NCBI RefSeq assembly: GCF_007565055.1
Contig: NC_044549.1
Coordinates: 66,740,882 to 66,804,881 of the forward strand
Direction: 5' to 3'
DNA from: Rhinopithecus roxellana
Lineage: Eukaryota; Chordata; Mammalia; Primates; Cercopithecidae
Length of the DNA stretch: 64,000 bases
A program made the position numbers and the translations under genes. The notes beneath the pieces were generated by a model that worked only from the letters and a program-made list of their open reading frames with translations, made no database searches and had not been told where the DNA came from. Below, piece after piece: positions 36,430 through 47,480 of this stretch; position 1 is the first letter of the stretch, and every line of letters starts with the position of its first letter.

Positions 36430-36780
36430 GCATTTGCCATACATACAGAAAATGTACATATCATAACTAAGATAAATTATTACAAAATAGTATCTGCCAA
36501 TAAATAAAAGTTCTACAGCACTTGCAAAGGCTCGCTTGTACCCCCTCCAATCACTACCTTCTTGCTCTTCCCCAAAGATAAAGATTCTTCTCCTAACTTC
36601 TTATTTAATATTTGTTTCAACTTGAACATTTTATAAAAGAAAGAGTAGATATATATTTGTGTAGTTTGCATAGCTGTATTTTTATTTTCATTGCTGTGTA
36701 GTATCACATGATATAAATGTATCATAATGTATTTAGCCATTCAACCATTGATGTACATTTGGACTTTGCCAATTAGAGGA
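36430..36780 (-). mobile_element. Ancient L1 3' region, left part of a nest host
   Basis: In reverse it reads as an ancient L1 ORF2 end: TGCTGTGTAGTATCACATGA and ATTTAGCCATTCAACCATTG, then TGATGTACATTTGGACTTTG. It stops at about 36780 and the expected continuation appears at 43450 (ATGAACATATTTCTG, then TTTCTGGGTCATAAAG). Confidence 0.6.
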
Positions 36781-36785
36781 TGGTA

Positions 36786-37075
36786 ATGGTTAAATTTAGG
36801 TGTCAGCTAGACAAGGGAATGGATTGGCTAAATATCTCGTCAAACACTATTCTATGTGTATCTGAGAGGGTGCTTTTGGATGAAACTAACATTTGAGAAG
36901 GTAGACTGAGTAAAGCAGGTTACCCTCCCTAGTGTGTGTGGCCCTTATCCAATCAGTTGAAGACCTGAATAGAAAAAGACTGACCTTCCCTCAAGTAAGA
37001 GGAAACTGTTACTACCTGACTGTCTTTTGCTGAAATATCATTTATTTTCTACCTCCATACTCAAACTAAAATGCC
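36786..37075 (+). mobile_element. LTR-like repeat, left part, split by a full-length L1
   Basis: TGGTTAAATTTAGGTGTCAG, TTGAGAAGGTAGACTGAGTA, AAGCAGGTTACCCTCCCTAG and CCAATCAGTTGAAGACCTGA belong to a TG...CA-bounded repeat that I recognise but cannot name with certainty. The remaining part is at 43222-43449. A 6.1-kb L1 sits between. Confidence 0.6.
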
Positions 37076-37297
37076 AGCTCTTTTTATTTTTTTTTAATTA
37101 TACTTTAAGTTGTGGAGTACATGTGCAGAACGTGCAGGTTTGTTAACATGAGTATACATGTGCCATGGTGATTTGCTGCACCCATCAAACCATCATCTAC
37201 ATTATTTCTCCTAATGCTATCGCTCTTCCCACTTCCCACCCCCTGACAGGCCCTGGTGTGTGATGTTCTCCTCCCTGTGTCCATGTGTTCTTGTCGT

Positions 37298-40200
37298 TCA
37301 TCTCCCACTTATGGGTGAGAACATGCAGTGTTTGGTTTTCTGTTCTTGTGTTAGTTTGCTGAGAATGATGGTTTCCAGCTTCATCCATGTCCTTGCAAAG
37401 GACATATACTCATCCTTTTTTATGGCTGCATAGTGTTCCATGGTATATGTGTGTCACATGTTCTTTATCCAGTCTATCATTGATGGGCATTTGGGTGAGT
37501 TCCATGTCTTTGCTATTGTGAACAGTGCTGCAGTAAACATACGTGTGCATGTGTCTTCATAGTAGAATGATTTATTATCCTTTAGGTATATACCCAGTAA
37601 AGGAATTGCTGGGTCAAATGGTATTTTTAGTTTTTGATCCTTGAGGAATCGTCACACTGTCTTCCACAATGGTTGAACTGATTTACATTTCCAAAAACAG
37701 TGTAAAAGTTTTCCTATTTCTTCACATCCTCTTCAGTGTCTGTTGTTTCCTGACTTTTTAATGATCGCCATTCTAACTGGCATGAGATGGTATCTCACTG
37801 TGGTTTTGATTTGCGTTTCTCTAACAACCAGCGATAATGAGCATTTTTTCAAGTGTTTGTTGGCTGCATAAGTGTCTTCTTTTGAGAAGTGTCTGTTAAT
37901 ATCTTTTGTCCAATTTTTGATAGGGTTGTTTGCTTTATTCTTGTAAATTTGTTTAAGTTCTTTGTAGGTTCTGAATAGCCCTTTGTCAGCTGGATAGATT
38001 GCAAAAATTTTATCCCATTCTGTAGGTTGCTGTTCACACTGATGATAGTTTCTTTTGCTGTACAGAAGCTCTTTAGTTTAATTAGAAACCATTTGTTGAT
38101 TTTGGCTTTTGTTGCCATTGCTTTTGGTGTTTTAGTCATGAAGGGTTTGCCCACGCCTATGTCCTGAATGGTATTGCATAGGTTTTCTTCTAGGATTTTT
38201 ATGGTTTTAGGTATTACATTTAAGTCTTTAATCCATCTTGAGTTAATTTTTGTATGAGGTATAAGGAAGGGATCCAGTTTCAGCTTTCTGCATATGGTTA
38301 GCCAGTTTTCCAAACACCATTTATTAAATAGGGAATCCTTTCCCTATTTCTTGTTTTTGTCAAGTTTGTCAAAGATCAGATGGTTGTAGAAGTGTGGTTT
38401 ATTTCTGTGGCCTCTGTTCTGTTCCATTTGTCTATATCTCTGTTTTGGTACCAGTACCATGCTATTTTGGTTACTGTAACCTTGTAGTATAGTTTGAAGT
38501 TAGGTAGCATGATGCCTGTAGCTTTGTTCTTTTTGCTTAGGACTGGCTTGGCTATGCAGGCTCTTTTTTGGTTCCATATGAAATTTAAAGTAGTTTTTTT
38601 CCAATTCTGTGAAGAAAGTCATTGGTAGTTTGATGGGGATATCATTGAATCTATAAATTACTTTGGGCAATATGGCTATTTTCACGATATTGATTCTTCT
38701 TATCCATGAGCATGGAATGTTTTTCCATCTGTATGTGTCTTCTCTCATTTCCTTGAGCAGTGGTTTGTAGTTCTCCTTGAAGAGGTCCTTCACATCCCTT
38801 GTAAGTTGTATTCCTAGGTATTTTATTCTCTTTGTAGCAATTTTGAATGGGAGTTCACTCATTATTTGCTCTCTCTTTGTCTGTTATTGGTGTATAGGAA
38901 CGCTTGTGATTTTTGCACATCGATTTTGTATCCTGAGATTTGCTGAAGTTGCTTATCAGCTTAAGGAGATTTTTGACTGAGATGATGGGGTTTTCTAAAT
39001 ATACAATCATATCTGCTGCAAACAGAGACAATTTAGCATCCTCTTTTCCTCACTGAATATCCTTTATTTCTTTCTCTTGCCTAATTCCCCTGGCCAGAAG
39101 TTCCAACACTATATTGAATATGAGTGGAGAGAGTAGGCTTCTTTATCTCGTGCCAGTTTTCAAAGGGAATGCTTCTGGGTTTTGGCCCATTCAGTATGAT
39201 ATTGGCTGTGGGTTTGTCATAAATAGCTCTTATTATTTTCAGGTACATTCCATCATACCTAGTTTATTGAGAGTTTTTAGTGTGAAAGGGTGTTGAATTT
39301 TGTTGAAGGCCTTTTCTGCATCTCTTGAGATAATCATGTGGTTTTGTCATTGGTTCTGTTTATGTGATGGATTACATTTATTGATTTGTGTATGTTGAAC
39401 CAGCTTTGCATCTCAGTGATGAAGCTGACTTGATCATGATGAACAAGCTTTCTGATGTGCTGCTGGATTTGGTTTGCCAGTATTTTATTGAGGATTTTCA
39501 TATAGATTTTTATCAGGGATATTGGCCTAACATATTTTTTTGCTGTGTCTCTGCCAGGTTTTCATATCAGGATGATGCTGGCCTCATAAAATGAGTTAGG
39601 GAGGATTCCCTCTTTTTCTATTGTTTGGAATAGTTTTAGATGGAATGGTACCAGCTCCTCTTTGTACTTCTTGTGGAATTCAGCTGTGAATCTGTCTGAT
39701 CCAGGACTTTTTTTGGTTAGTAGGCTATTAGTTACTGCCTCAGTTTCAGAACTTGGTTTTTGTCTATTCAGGGCTTTGAATTCTTCCTGGTTAAGTCTTG
39801 AGAGGGTGTATGTGTCCAGGAATTTATCCATTTCTTCTAGATTTTCTAGATTATTTACATAGAAGTGTTTATAGAATTCTCTGATGGTAGTTTATGTTTC
39901 TGTGGGATTGGTTGTGGTATCCCGTTTATCATTTTTTATTGCATCTATTTGCTTCTTCTTTCTTTTCCTTTTTGTTAGTCTGGCTAGTGGTCTATTTTGT
40001 TGATCTTTTCAAAAAACCGGCTCCTGGATTCTATAACTTTTAAGGCTTTTTCGTGTCTCTACATCCTTCAGTTCTGCTCTGATCTTAGTTATTTCTTGCC
40101 TTCTGCTAGCTTTTGAATTTGTTTGCTCTTGCTTTTCTAGTTATTTTAATTGTGATGTTAAAGTGTCGACTTTAGATTTTTCCTGCTTTCCTTTGTGAGC

Positions 40201-40875
40201 ATTTAGTGCTATAATTTCCCTCTACACAATGCTTTAAATGTGTCCCAGAGATTCTGGTACGTTGTGTCTTTTTTCGCATTGGTTTCAATGAACATCTTTA
40301 TTTCTGCCCTCATTTCATTATTTACCCAACTGGTTGTTCAGTTTCCATGTAGTTGTGCGGTTCAATTCTGAGTTCTAATTTGATTGCACTGTGGTCTCTT
40401 GCACTATGGTCTGAGAGACTGTTATGATTTCTGTTCTTTTGCATTTGCTGAGGAGTGTTTTACTTCCAATTATGTGGTCAATTTTAGAATAACTGTGATG
40501 TGGTGCTGAAAACAATGTATATTGTGTTGATTTGGGGTGAAGAATTTTGTAGATGTCTATTAGGTCCACTTGGTCCAGAGCTGAATTCAAGTCCTGGATA
40601 TCCTTGTTACTTTTCTGTCTCATTGATCTGTCTAACATTGACAGTGGAGTGTTAAAGTCTCCCACTATTTTGTACGGAGTCAAAGTCTCTTTGTAGGTGT
40701 TTAAGAACTTGCTTTATGAATCTGTGTGCTCCTGTATTGGGTGCATACATATTTAGAATAGTTAGCTCTTCTTGTTTCATTGATCTCTTTACCATTATGT
40801 AATGTCCTTCTTTTTCTCTTTTGATCTTTGTTGGTTTAAAGTTTGTTTTATCAGAGACTAGGATTACAAGCACTG

Positions 40876-40922
<47 letters not shown>

Positions 40923-41124
40923 TTCCATTTGCATGGTAAATCTTCCTCCATCCCTTTATTTTAAGCCTGTGTGTGTTTTTGCATGTGAGATGGGTCTCTT
41001 GAATACAGCACACTGATGGGTCTTGACTCTTTATCCAGTTTGCCAGTCTGTGTCTTTTAATTGGGGTATTTAGCCCATTTACACTTAAGGTTAATATTGT
41101 TATGTGTGAATTTGATCCTGTCAT
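37298..41124 (-). pseudogene. L1 ORF2, broken
   Basis: The start codon region (ATGACAGGATCAAATTCACA on the minus strand) is at 41124 and the stop position near 37298, matching a full ORF2 of about 3.8 kb. Only short open pieces survive: 40864-41124 (endonuclease N-terminus with HITILTLSVNGLN), 40375-40683, 39562-39831, 38500-38862 and 37849-38313. A run of 43 T at 40877-40919 interrupts the endonuclease part. Frameshifts and stops throughout mean no protein. Confidence 0.9.
40877..40919. repeat. Expanded poly(T) run inside L1 ORF2
   Basis: 43 consecutive T (A on the coding strand) at a site where related L1 copies have a run of roughly eight. It is internal to the element and not its tail. 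Confidence 0.9.
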
Positions 41125-41187
41125 TATGATACTAGCTTGTTAGTTTGCCCATTAGTTGATGCAGTTTCTTCATAGCATCTATGGTCT

Positions 41188-42212
41188 TTACAATTTGGTA
41201 TGTTTTTGCAGTGGCTGGTACCAGTTGTTCCTTTCCATGTTTGGTGCTTCTTTCATGAGCTCTCGTAAGGCCAGCCTGGTGGTGACAAAATCTCTTGACA
41301 TATGCTTGTTTGTAAAGGATTTTATTTCTCCTTTGCTTGTGAAGTTTAGTTTGGCTGCATTTGAAATTCTAGGTTGAAAATTCATTTTTTTAAGAATGTT
41401 GAATATTGGCCCCCACTCTCTTCTGGCTTGTAGGGTTTCTGACAAGAGAACCACGATTAGTCTGATTGGCTTCCCTTTGTGGGGAACTCATCCTTTCTCT
41501 CTGGATGCCCTTAATAATTTTTCCTTCATTTTCAACCTTAGTTAATCTGACAATTATGTGTCTTGAGGTTGCTCTTCTCAAGGAATGTCTTTGTGGTTCT
41601 CTGTATTTCCTGAATTTGAATGTTGGCCTGTCTTTCTAGGTTGTGGAAGTTCTCCTGGATAATATCCTAAAGAACGTTTTCCAACTTGTTTCCATTCTCC
41701 CCGTCACTTTCAGGTACACCAATCAAACGCAGATTTTGTCTTTTCACATCATCCCATATTTCTTGGAGGCTTTGTTCATTTCTTTTCACTCTGTTTTCTC
41801 TAATCTTGTTTTCTCACTTTATTTTATTACGTTGATCTTCAATCTCTGATATCTTCTCTTTCACTTGATCAATTCGGCTATTGATACTTGTGTATGCTTC
41901 ATGAAGTTCTCATGCTGTGTTTTTCAGCTCCATTAGGTCATTTTTCTTCTTCTCTACACTGGTTATTCTATTTAGCAATTTGTCTAACCTTTTTTCCAGG
42001 TTCTTAGATTACTTGCATTGGGTTAAAACATGCTCCTTTACCTTGGAGGAGTTTGTTATCACCCACCTCCTGAAGCCTACTTCTGTCAATTCATCAAACT
42101 AATTCTCTGTCCAGGTTTGTTTCCTTGCTAGTGAGGAGTTGTGGTCCTTTGAGGGAGAAGAGGAATTTTGGTTTTTGGAATTTTCAGTCTTTTGGCACTG
42201 GTTTCTCCCCAT
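41188..42212 (-). pseudogene. L1 ORF1, broken
   Basis: ORF1 encodes the L1 RNA-binding trimer protein. The start (ATGGGGAGAAACC on the minus strand) is at 42212 and the stop at 41188, giving the expected length of about 340 codons. An 88-residue C-terminal piece ending KEAPNMERNNWYQPLQ plus four residues is open at 41188-41454, and another piece overlaps at 41390-41581 in a different frame. Frameshifts and stops make it non-coding. Confidence 0.85.
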
Positions 42213-43218
42213 CTTCATGGATTTATCTACCTTTTGTCTTTGATGCTGATGATGTTGGTACTATTCTTTTCTGTTTGTTAGTTTTTCTTCTAATAGTCAG
42301 GCCCCTGCTGCATGTCTGCTGGAGTTTGCTGGAGGTCTACTCCTGATCCTGTATTCCTGAACCAGCAGAGGCTTCAGAACAACAAAGATTGCTGCCTGTT
42401 CTTACCTCTGGAAGGTTCGTCCCAGAGGGGCCCCTATCAGATGCCAGCCGGAGCTCTCCTGTATGAGGTGTCTGTCAGCCCCTACTGGGAGGTGTATCCC
42501 AGTCTGGATACATGGGGAGTCAGGGACCCACTTGAGGAGGCAGTCTGTCCCTTTTTGGAGCTCAAATGCTGTGCTGGAGAACCACTACTCTCTTCACAGC
42601 TGTCAGGCAGGGACGTTTTAAGTCTGCTGAAGCTGCACCCACAGCCGCCCCTTCCACCTGGTGGTCTGTCCCAGGGAGCTGCAGTGGGCTTTGCCCAGTT
42701 CGAACTTCCCGTAGGCTTTGTTTACACTGCGAAGATAAAACAGCCTACTTGAGCCTCAGCAATGGTGGATGTCGCCGCCCCAACCAAGTTCCAGTGTCCC
42801 AGGTCGACCTCAGACTGCTGTGCTGGCAGCGAGAATTTCAGTCCAGTGGATCTTAGCTTACTCAGCTCCATGGTGGTGGGACCCTCCAAGCCAGGCACCA
42901 GAGAGGATCTCCTGGTCTGCCAGTTGTGAAGACCATGGGAAAAGCACAGTATCTGGGCCAGAATACATCGTTTCTCCTGGTACAATCTCTCACGGCTTCC
43001 CTTGGCTAGGAAAGAGAAATCTGCTGACCCCTTGGGCTTCCCAGTTGAGGCAATGCCCCACCCTGCTTTGGCTCACCCTCCATGGGCTACACCCACTGTC
43101 CAATCAGTCCCAATGAGATGAACTCAGTTGGAAATGCAGGAATCACCCACCGTTTGCATCAATCTCACTGTGAACTGCAGACTGGAGCTGTTCCTATTAG
43201 TCCATCTTGCCAGCTCCC
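42213..43218 (-). promoter_or_regulatory. L1PA 5'UTR with internal promoter
   Basis: About 1 kb of GC-richer sequence upstream of ORF1. A YY1-type site, AAGATGGAC on the minus strand, lies at about 43200-43208, close to the L1 start as in other primate L1s, but the usual AAGATGGCC has changed one base. The opposite strand of this region carries the L1 antisense promoter in related elements. Confidence 0.7.
42762..42929 (+). pseudogene. ORF0-like antisense frame in the L1 5'UTR
   Basis: On the plus strand, antisense to the L1, an ATG in AATGGTGGATGTCGCCGCC opens a 55-codon frame ending in TGA at 42927. The ATG is about 456 nt from the L1 5' end, matching the position of primate L1 ORF0, a small antisense protein gene of about 70 codons. 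The start context is kept, but this frame ends early, and a longer frame at 42769-43116 in another phase is incidental. Identity rests on position and start sequence. Confidence 0.5.
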
Positions 43219-43221
43219 ATT

Positions 43222-43338
43222 AGCTCTTTTCAGTAGTTGAGTCTGATGGCCTTCAGACTAGAACTATACCATTGGCACTTCTGGGTATCCAGCTTGCCAA
43301 CTGCCCATCTCTCTCTCTCTCTCATACACACACACACG

Positions 43339-43373
<35 letters not shown>

Positions 43374-43449
43374 AACTTATACATATGTATATATGGGTGT
43401 GTGTGTGTGTACACATATTGGTTCTGTTTCTCTGGAGAACTCTAACACA
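43222..43449 (+). mobile_element. LTR-like repeat, right part
   Basis: GATGGCCTTCAGACTAGAAC, TATCCAGCTTGCCAACTGCC, then (CT)n and (CA)n, and TTGGTTCTGTTTCTCTGGAG with AACTCTAACACA at the end. It completes the element that begins at 36786. The matching AGCTCTTTT duplicate and the shared end structure show that the L1 inserted into it. Confidence 0.6.
43307..43370. repeat. (CT)n(CA)n microsatellite
   Basis: TCTCTCTCTC followed by about 23 CA units with two CG interruptions, inside the LTR-like repeat where related copies also have CT/CA tracts. Confidence 0.9.
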
Positions 43450-43690
43450 TAACTGTTACAAATCATAACATTATGAACATATTTCTGTTGATTATCAAGG
43501 AGTAAAATTTCTGGGTCATAAAGTGTGCATAGGTCTGACATTAGTAGACAATGGTAAACAGTTTATGAACTAGGTCAGTTTACACTGTCTCCAATATAAG
43601 ACTACCATTTGCTCTAGAGTCTCACCAAAACTTGATGTCATCGGTAATTTTTAGTTTAAACCTTGCCATTGTTTTGAAATTATTTTAATT
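43450..43690 (-). mobile_element. Ancient L1, right part of the nest host
   Basis: In reverse: ATGAACATATTTCTGTTGAT, GAGTAAAATTTCTGGGTCAT and TGGTAAACAGTTTATGAAC match the ORF2 C-terminal region of ancient L1s directly upstream (in L1 sense) of 36430-36780. Confidence 0.55.
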
Positions 43691-44041
43691 AACTTATTTT
43701 GGTCTCAAATACATACTTGTTACCTAGAATGTAATCTGCTGATCATCAGCTACTTATGAGAATGAGACAAGGTTTCTCCTTCCCCAGCTCAGTGGATAAA
43801 CTGTCCTCATGGTAAAAGTGATCAGCAAAAATATTTCTGACTGTGCCGAAATATGCTGTGGTTGTTCATCACAATCTGACTCTCTGGTCTTGTGGTCAAA
43901 AAGTATCGTGCTAATCCTAAATGCTATCTGTTCCTTGCTCCATCAAGTTGATATTAGAAAAAAACTGACCCCAAGTTGATACCTTTGCTAGCTCCAAACT
44001 GGTGTCCTAATGGGTGATTTGGAGATTTACAGTCTTTTAAA
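43691..44041. other. Unassigned sequence
   Basis: No feature recognised between the nest and the second young L1. Confidence 0.4.
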
Positions 44042-45229
44042 GCTACAGTAACCAAAACAGCATGGTACTGGTACCAAAACAGAGATATAGATCAATGGAA
44101 CAGAACAGAGTCCTCAGAAATAATACCACACATCTACAGCCATCTGATCTTTGACAAACCTGAGAGAAACAAGAAATGGGGAAAGGATTCCCTATTTAAT
44201 AAATGGTGCTGGGAAAATTGGCTAGCCATAAGTAGAAAGCTGAAACTGGATCCTTTCCTTACCCCTTATACGAAGATTAATTCAAGATGGATTAGAGACT
44301 TAAATGTTAGACCTAATACCATAAAAACCCTAGAAGAAAATCTAGGTAGTACCATTCAGGACATAGGCATGGGTAAGGACTTCATGTCTAAAACACCAAA
44401 AGCAATGGCAGCAAAAGCAAAAATTGACAAATGGGATCTAATTAAACTAAAGAGCTTTTGCACAGCAAAAGAAACTACCATCAGGGTGAACAGGCAACCT
44501 ACAGAATGGGAGAAAATTTTTGCAACCTACTCATCTGACAAAGGGCTAATATCCAGAATCTACAAAGAACTCAAACAAATATACGAGAAAAAAACAAACA
44601 ACCCCATCAAAAAGTGGGGAAAGGATATGAACAGACATTTCTCAAAAGAAGATATTCATACAGCCAACAGACACATGAAAAAATGCTCATCATCACTCGC
44701 CATCAGAGAAATGCAAATCAAAACCACAATGAGATACCATCTCACACCAGTTAGAATGGCAATCATTAAGAAGTCAGGAAACAACAGGTGTTGGAGAGGA
44801 TGTGGAGAAATAGGAACACTTTTACACTGTTGGTGGGATTGTAAACTAGTTCAACCATTATGGAAAACAGTATGGCAATTCCTCAAGGATCTAGAACTAG
44901 ATGTACCATATGACCCAGCCATCCCACTACTGGGTATATACCCAAAGGATTATAAATTATTCTACTACAAAGACACATGTACACGTATGTTTATTGCGGC
45001 ACTATTCACAATAGCAAAGACTTGGAATCAACCCAAATGTCCATCTGTGACAGACTGGATTAAGAAAATGTGGCACATATACACCATGGAATACTATGCA
45101 GCCATAAAAAAGGATGAGTTTGCGTCCTTTGTAGGGACATGGATGCAGCTGGAAACCATCATTCTTAGCAAACTATCACAAGAACAGAAAACCAAACACC
45201 GCATGTTCTCACTCATAGGTGGGAACTGA
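44042..45229 (+). pseudogene. L1 ORF2 C-terminal fragment
   Basis: Open in the ORF2 frame from the truncation point to the normal stop, about 395 codons; the first Met is at 44369. It covers part of the thumb and the C-terminal cysteine-rich region, with the C-x3-C-x7-H-x4-C motif retained. The reverse-transcriptase active site and endonuclease are absent, so it has no enzymatic function. It differs from the first young copy at only a few residues (for example GMGKDF for GLGKDF). Confidence 0.92.
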
Positions 45230-45481
45230 ACAATGAGATCACTTGGACTCGGGAAGGGGAACATCACGCACTGGGGCCTATCATGGGGAGGGGGGAGGGG
45301 GGAGGAGGGAGGGCTTGCATTGGGGAGTTATACAAGATATAAATGATGAATTGATGGGTGCTGACGAGTTGATGGGTGCAGCACACCAACATGGCATAAG
45401 TATACATATGTAACAAACCTGCACGTTATGCACATGTACCCTAGAACTTAAAGTATAATAAAAAAAAAAAAAAAAAAAAAA
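44042..45481 (+). mobile_element. Young L1 (L1RS-like) 3' end, 5'-truncated
   Basis: From GCTACAGTAACCAAAACAGC to a poly(A) at 45460-45481 it matches 19447-20891 base for base apart from about a dozen substitutions and a 6-bp shorter G tract. The constant offset of 24595 bp shows no other gaps up to the ORF2 stop. I see no convincing target duplication and no transduction after this tail. Confidence 0.93.
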
Positions 45482-47133
45482 CTTGATTTTTGTATATCTC
45501 CCCAAATATAAAAGCTCCTCAAGCTGCTTGCTACAAATACCACCTCTCTTCACTGTTGCCTTGCATGAGAGTCTTTTCTTTTCCTTCTGCAGCTACTGAT
45601 TCACTGCAAAATAAACTGAGACTAAGTGCAGATTTTAAATAGCATGGCGAATTGAATGATCCCAGTTTTAAACATGTCACAGAGGTAATGTGGAGTTTTC
45701 TAGTACAGCCATTAGTTTCCTCCTCCTGTGTTGCAGCTGCAAACACATCGGCATTCTCCAAGACTGCCTCAGTATACTGGCTGAGTGCTCCACCCACGAT
45801 TACAAAATAATTGGATTGTTAAGAGAAACATGGTGTGAGCTGTTGGTAGTTAGAAGACTGGCCTTGAGGAGCAGCTCTATTTTCTCCCTTCCAGGCACTT
45901 GATTTGGTTTTTCCTTACTTGAGATTCTATTCTGAATCTGAAACTGTTACCTAAGCCCTAATTCAGAAATCCGTTGCCAGAGAACTGAATAATTTGCTCC
46001 AAAAAAGAAAAAGGGGAGAGTTCTAGAGAAAAGTGGCCAGCTACCTGTAATCATAACTTTAACATGCTTTTACCAAAAGATGATTAGAAGGATATATCTG
46101 CTTTATCAGTGATTTATAAGAAAATTTTCATTTTCTTATTGATAGAAAGACACATGGGTAAGAACACTAATAAATAGCTGAGACTATCCAGCACACTAAC
46201 AAGGTGGCTTCACACGTTTCTAGGTGTGAAAAAAAGTGCTGGGAACATTAACTGGCTGTGACTACAACATCCCCCAAATGAGACCAGCTTTCTTTCAGCT
46301 CTTTTACTTTCAACTAAAAGTGAAAAATGTTTATCAGCTGAGGTCAGGTGCTGTAAATGAGTAGTGAATGTAAAATACAAGCTGTACAGAATTGTTCCAC
46401 ATCTAAACCTGTGGGTGGATATTTGTGCAATAACCCGAAGGCTCTACTTTATTTTAACTTTTCAGCATAACTGAATGGCATAGCAAGACACTTACCTATT
46501 CAAAATTCATAAGAAAGAGAGAGAAAAATGATAAACTCTTGCAAAAATTTCCCAGCCTTCTTTCTAAGAAGAAACACAATGGAAGTTTGCTGGCAAGACT
46601 TGTAACAATATTATCAAGGGGCATGCTTTAGCCTTCAGTGTTTAAAAAAAAATTCCCTTCCTCATTCACACAACTTGGTATACTCTTAGCAAAGTTTGTT
46701 ATACTCTTAGCCTTCTGGAAAGGAAGAAAGCTTTTGGTATGCCCAATAGGAAACAAATTTTTATAATCTTTTTGTAATGATTTAAATAAGTTTATGTCAT
46801 TTCAGAATGAACACAGTGGAAATGAACAATTTTTACAAGTAGTGAAATAGTCAATACATAAAGTATTATTTATTGTTGTTAATATGTTTCAAATAATGTT
46901 AACAGTTCCTAGAACATAGTAGGAACATAGAAAATATTTGTTTCTTTCAATGTCAGTCATTTTTATTGGCGAACAACTAAAATACGCTCTAGCTGATGTA
47001 AATGGAAAAGGGATTTATTAAATAGATATTAGATGCTTCTCAGGATGATGGAGAAGCTTGAATAATGTGACTCAAGAAATAGGCAGTAAACAAGTGTCTC
47101 ATATTTTCAGCTCCCTAGTCATTTATGTTTGAC
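45482..47133. other. Mostly unassigned, with a short L2 end near 46895-46955
   Basis: CAGTTCCTAGAACATAGTAG with ATAGAAAATATTTG looks like an L2 3' terminus. The opposing short frames at 45531-45902 have no recognisable domain. Nothing else recognised. Confidence 0.4.
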
Positions 47134-47480
47134 TCATTTATTGTTTGTTTCTTTTCTAAATAAAAGATATATTCTCTTTTCCTATGTTTGAGGATCACTT
47201 TGAAGATCCTCCTCCTCCTCCTCCTACTCAACTGAAGACAACAAGGATAAAGGCCTCTATGATGGTTTACTTCCACTTAATGAATAGTAAATACATTTTT
47301 TCTTCCTTATGATATTCTTAATAACACTTTCTTTTCTCTAGATTACTGTAAGAATACATTGTATAATATATACAACATACAAAATATGTTTATGTTACCC
47401 ATAAGGATCACTTTGAAGATTCTCAAACATAGGAAAAGAGAATATATCTTTTATTTAGTAAAGAAACAAGCAAACAAATG
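47134..47480. repeat. Inverted repeat enclosing an inverted copy of a distant Tigger segment
   Basis: Arms 47134-47192 and 47422-47480 are inverted copies, with a perfect 37-bp core (47156-47192 and 47422-47458). A 17-bp direct repeat AGGATCACTTTGAAGAT lies at 47191-47207 and 47404-47420. Between them, 47208-47406 is the reverse complement of 48997-49202, with about five substitutions and two small deletions (1 and 5 bp). The copied segment lacks the Tigger ends, so it did not arrive by transposition. Confidence 0.85.

Larger units (their letters stand above)
37076..43230 (-). mobile_element. Full-length L1PA, decayed, with target duplication
   Basis: Minus-strand L1 with all parts: 5' end at about 43218 (GGGAGCTGGCAAGATGGAC on the minus strand), 5'UTR, ORF1, ORF2, 3'UTR and A-rich tail near 37085. 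AGCTCTTTT at 37076-37084 and 43222-43230 is a 9-bp target duplication. Both reading frames are broken, so it is not active. The 3'UTR and 5'UTR look like L1PA of intermediate age (about L1PA6-8), judged by eye. It splits the LTR-like element. Confidence 0.9.

Noticed and set aside
42312..42752. 146-codon plus-strand frame of proline-rich type
   Set aside because: Antisense to the L1PA 5'UTR, which is GC-rich and low in stop codons; not at the ORF0 position.
43307..43370. Possible regulatory CA tract
   Set aside because: A CT/CA tract is a normal part of the LTR-like repeat in which it lies.
45460..45560. Possible 3' transduction in the second young L1
   Set aside because: No second poly(A) tract and no AATAAA at proper spacing follow the first tail.
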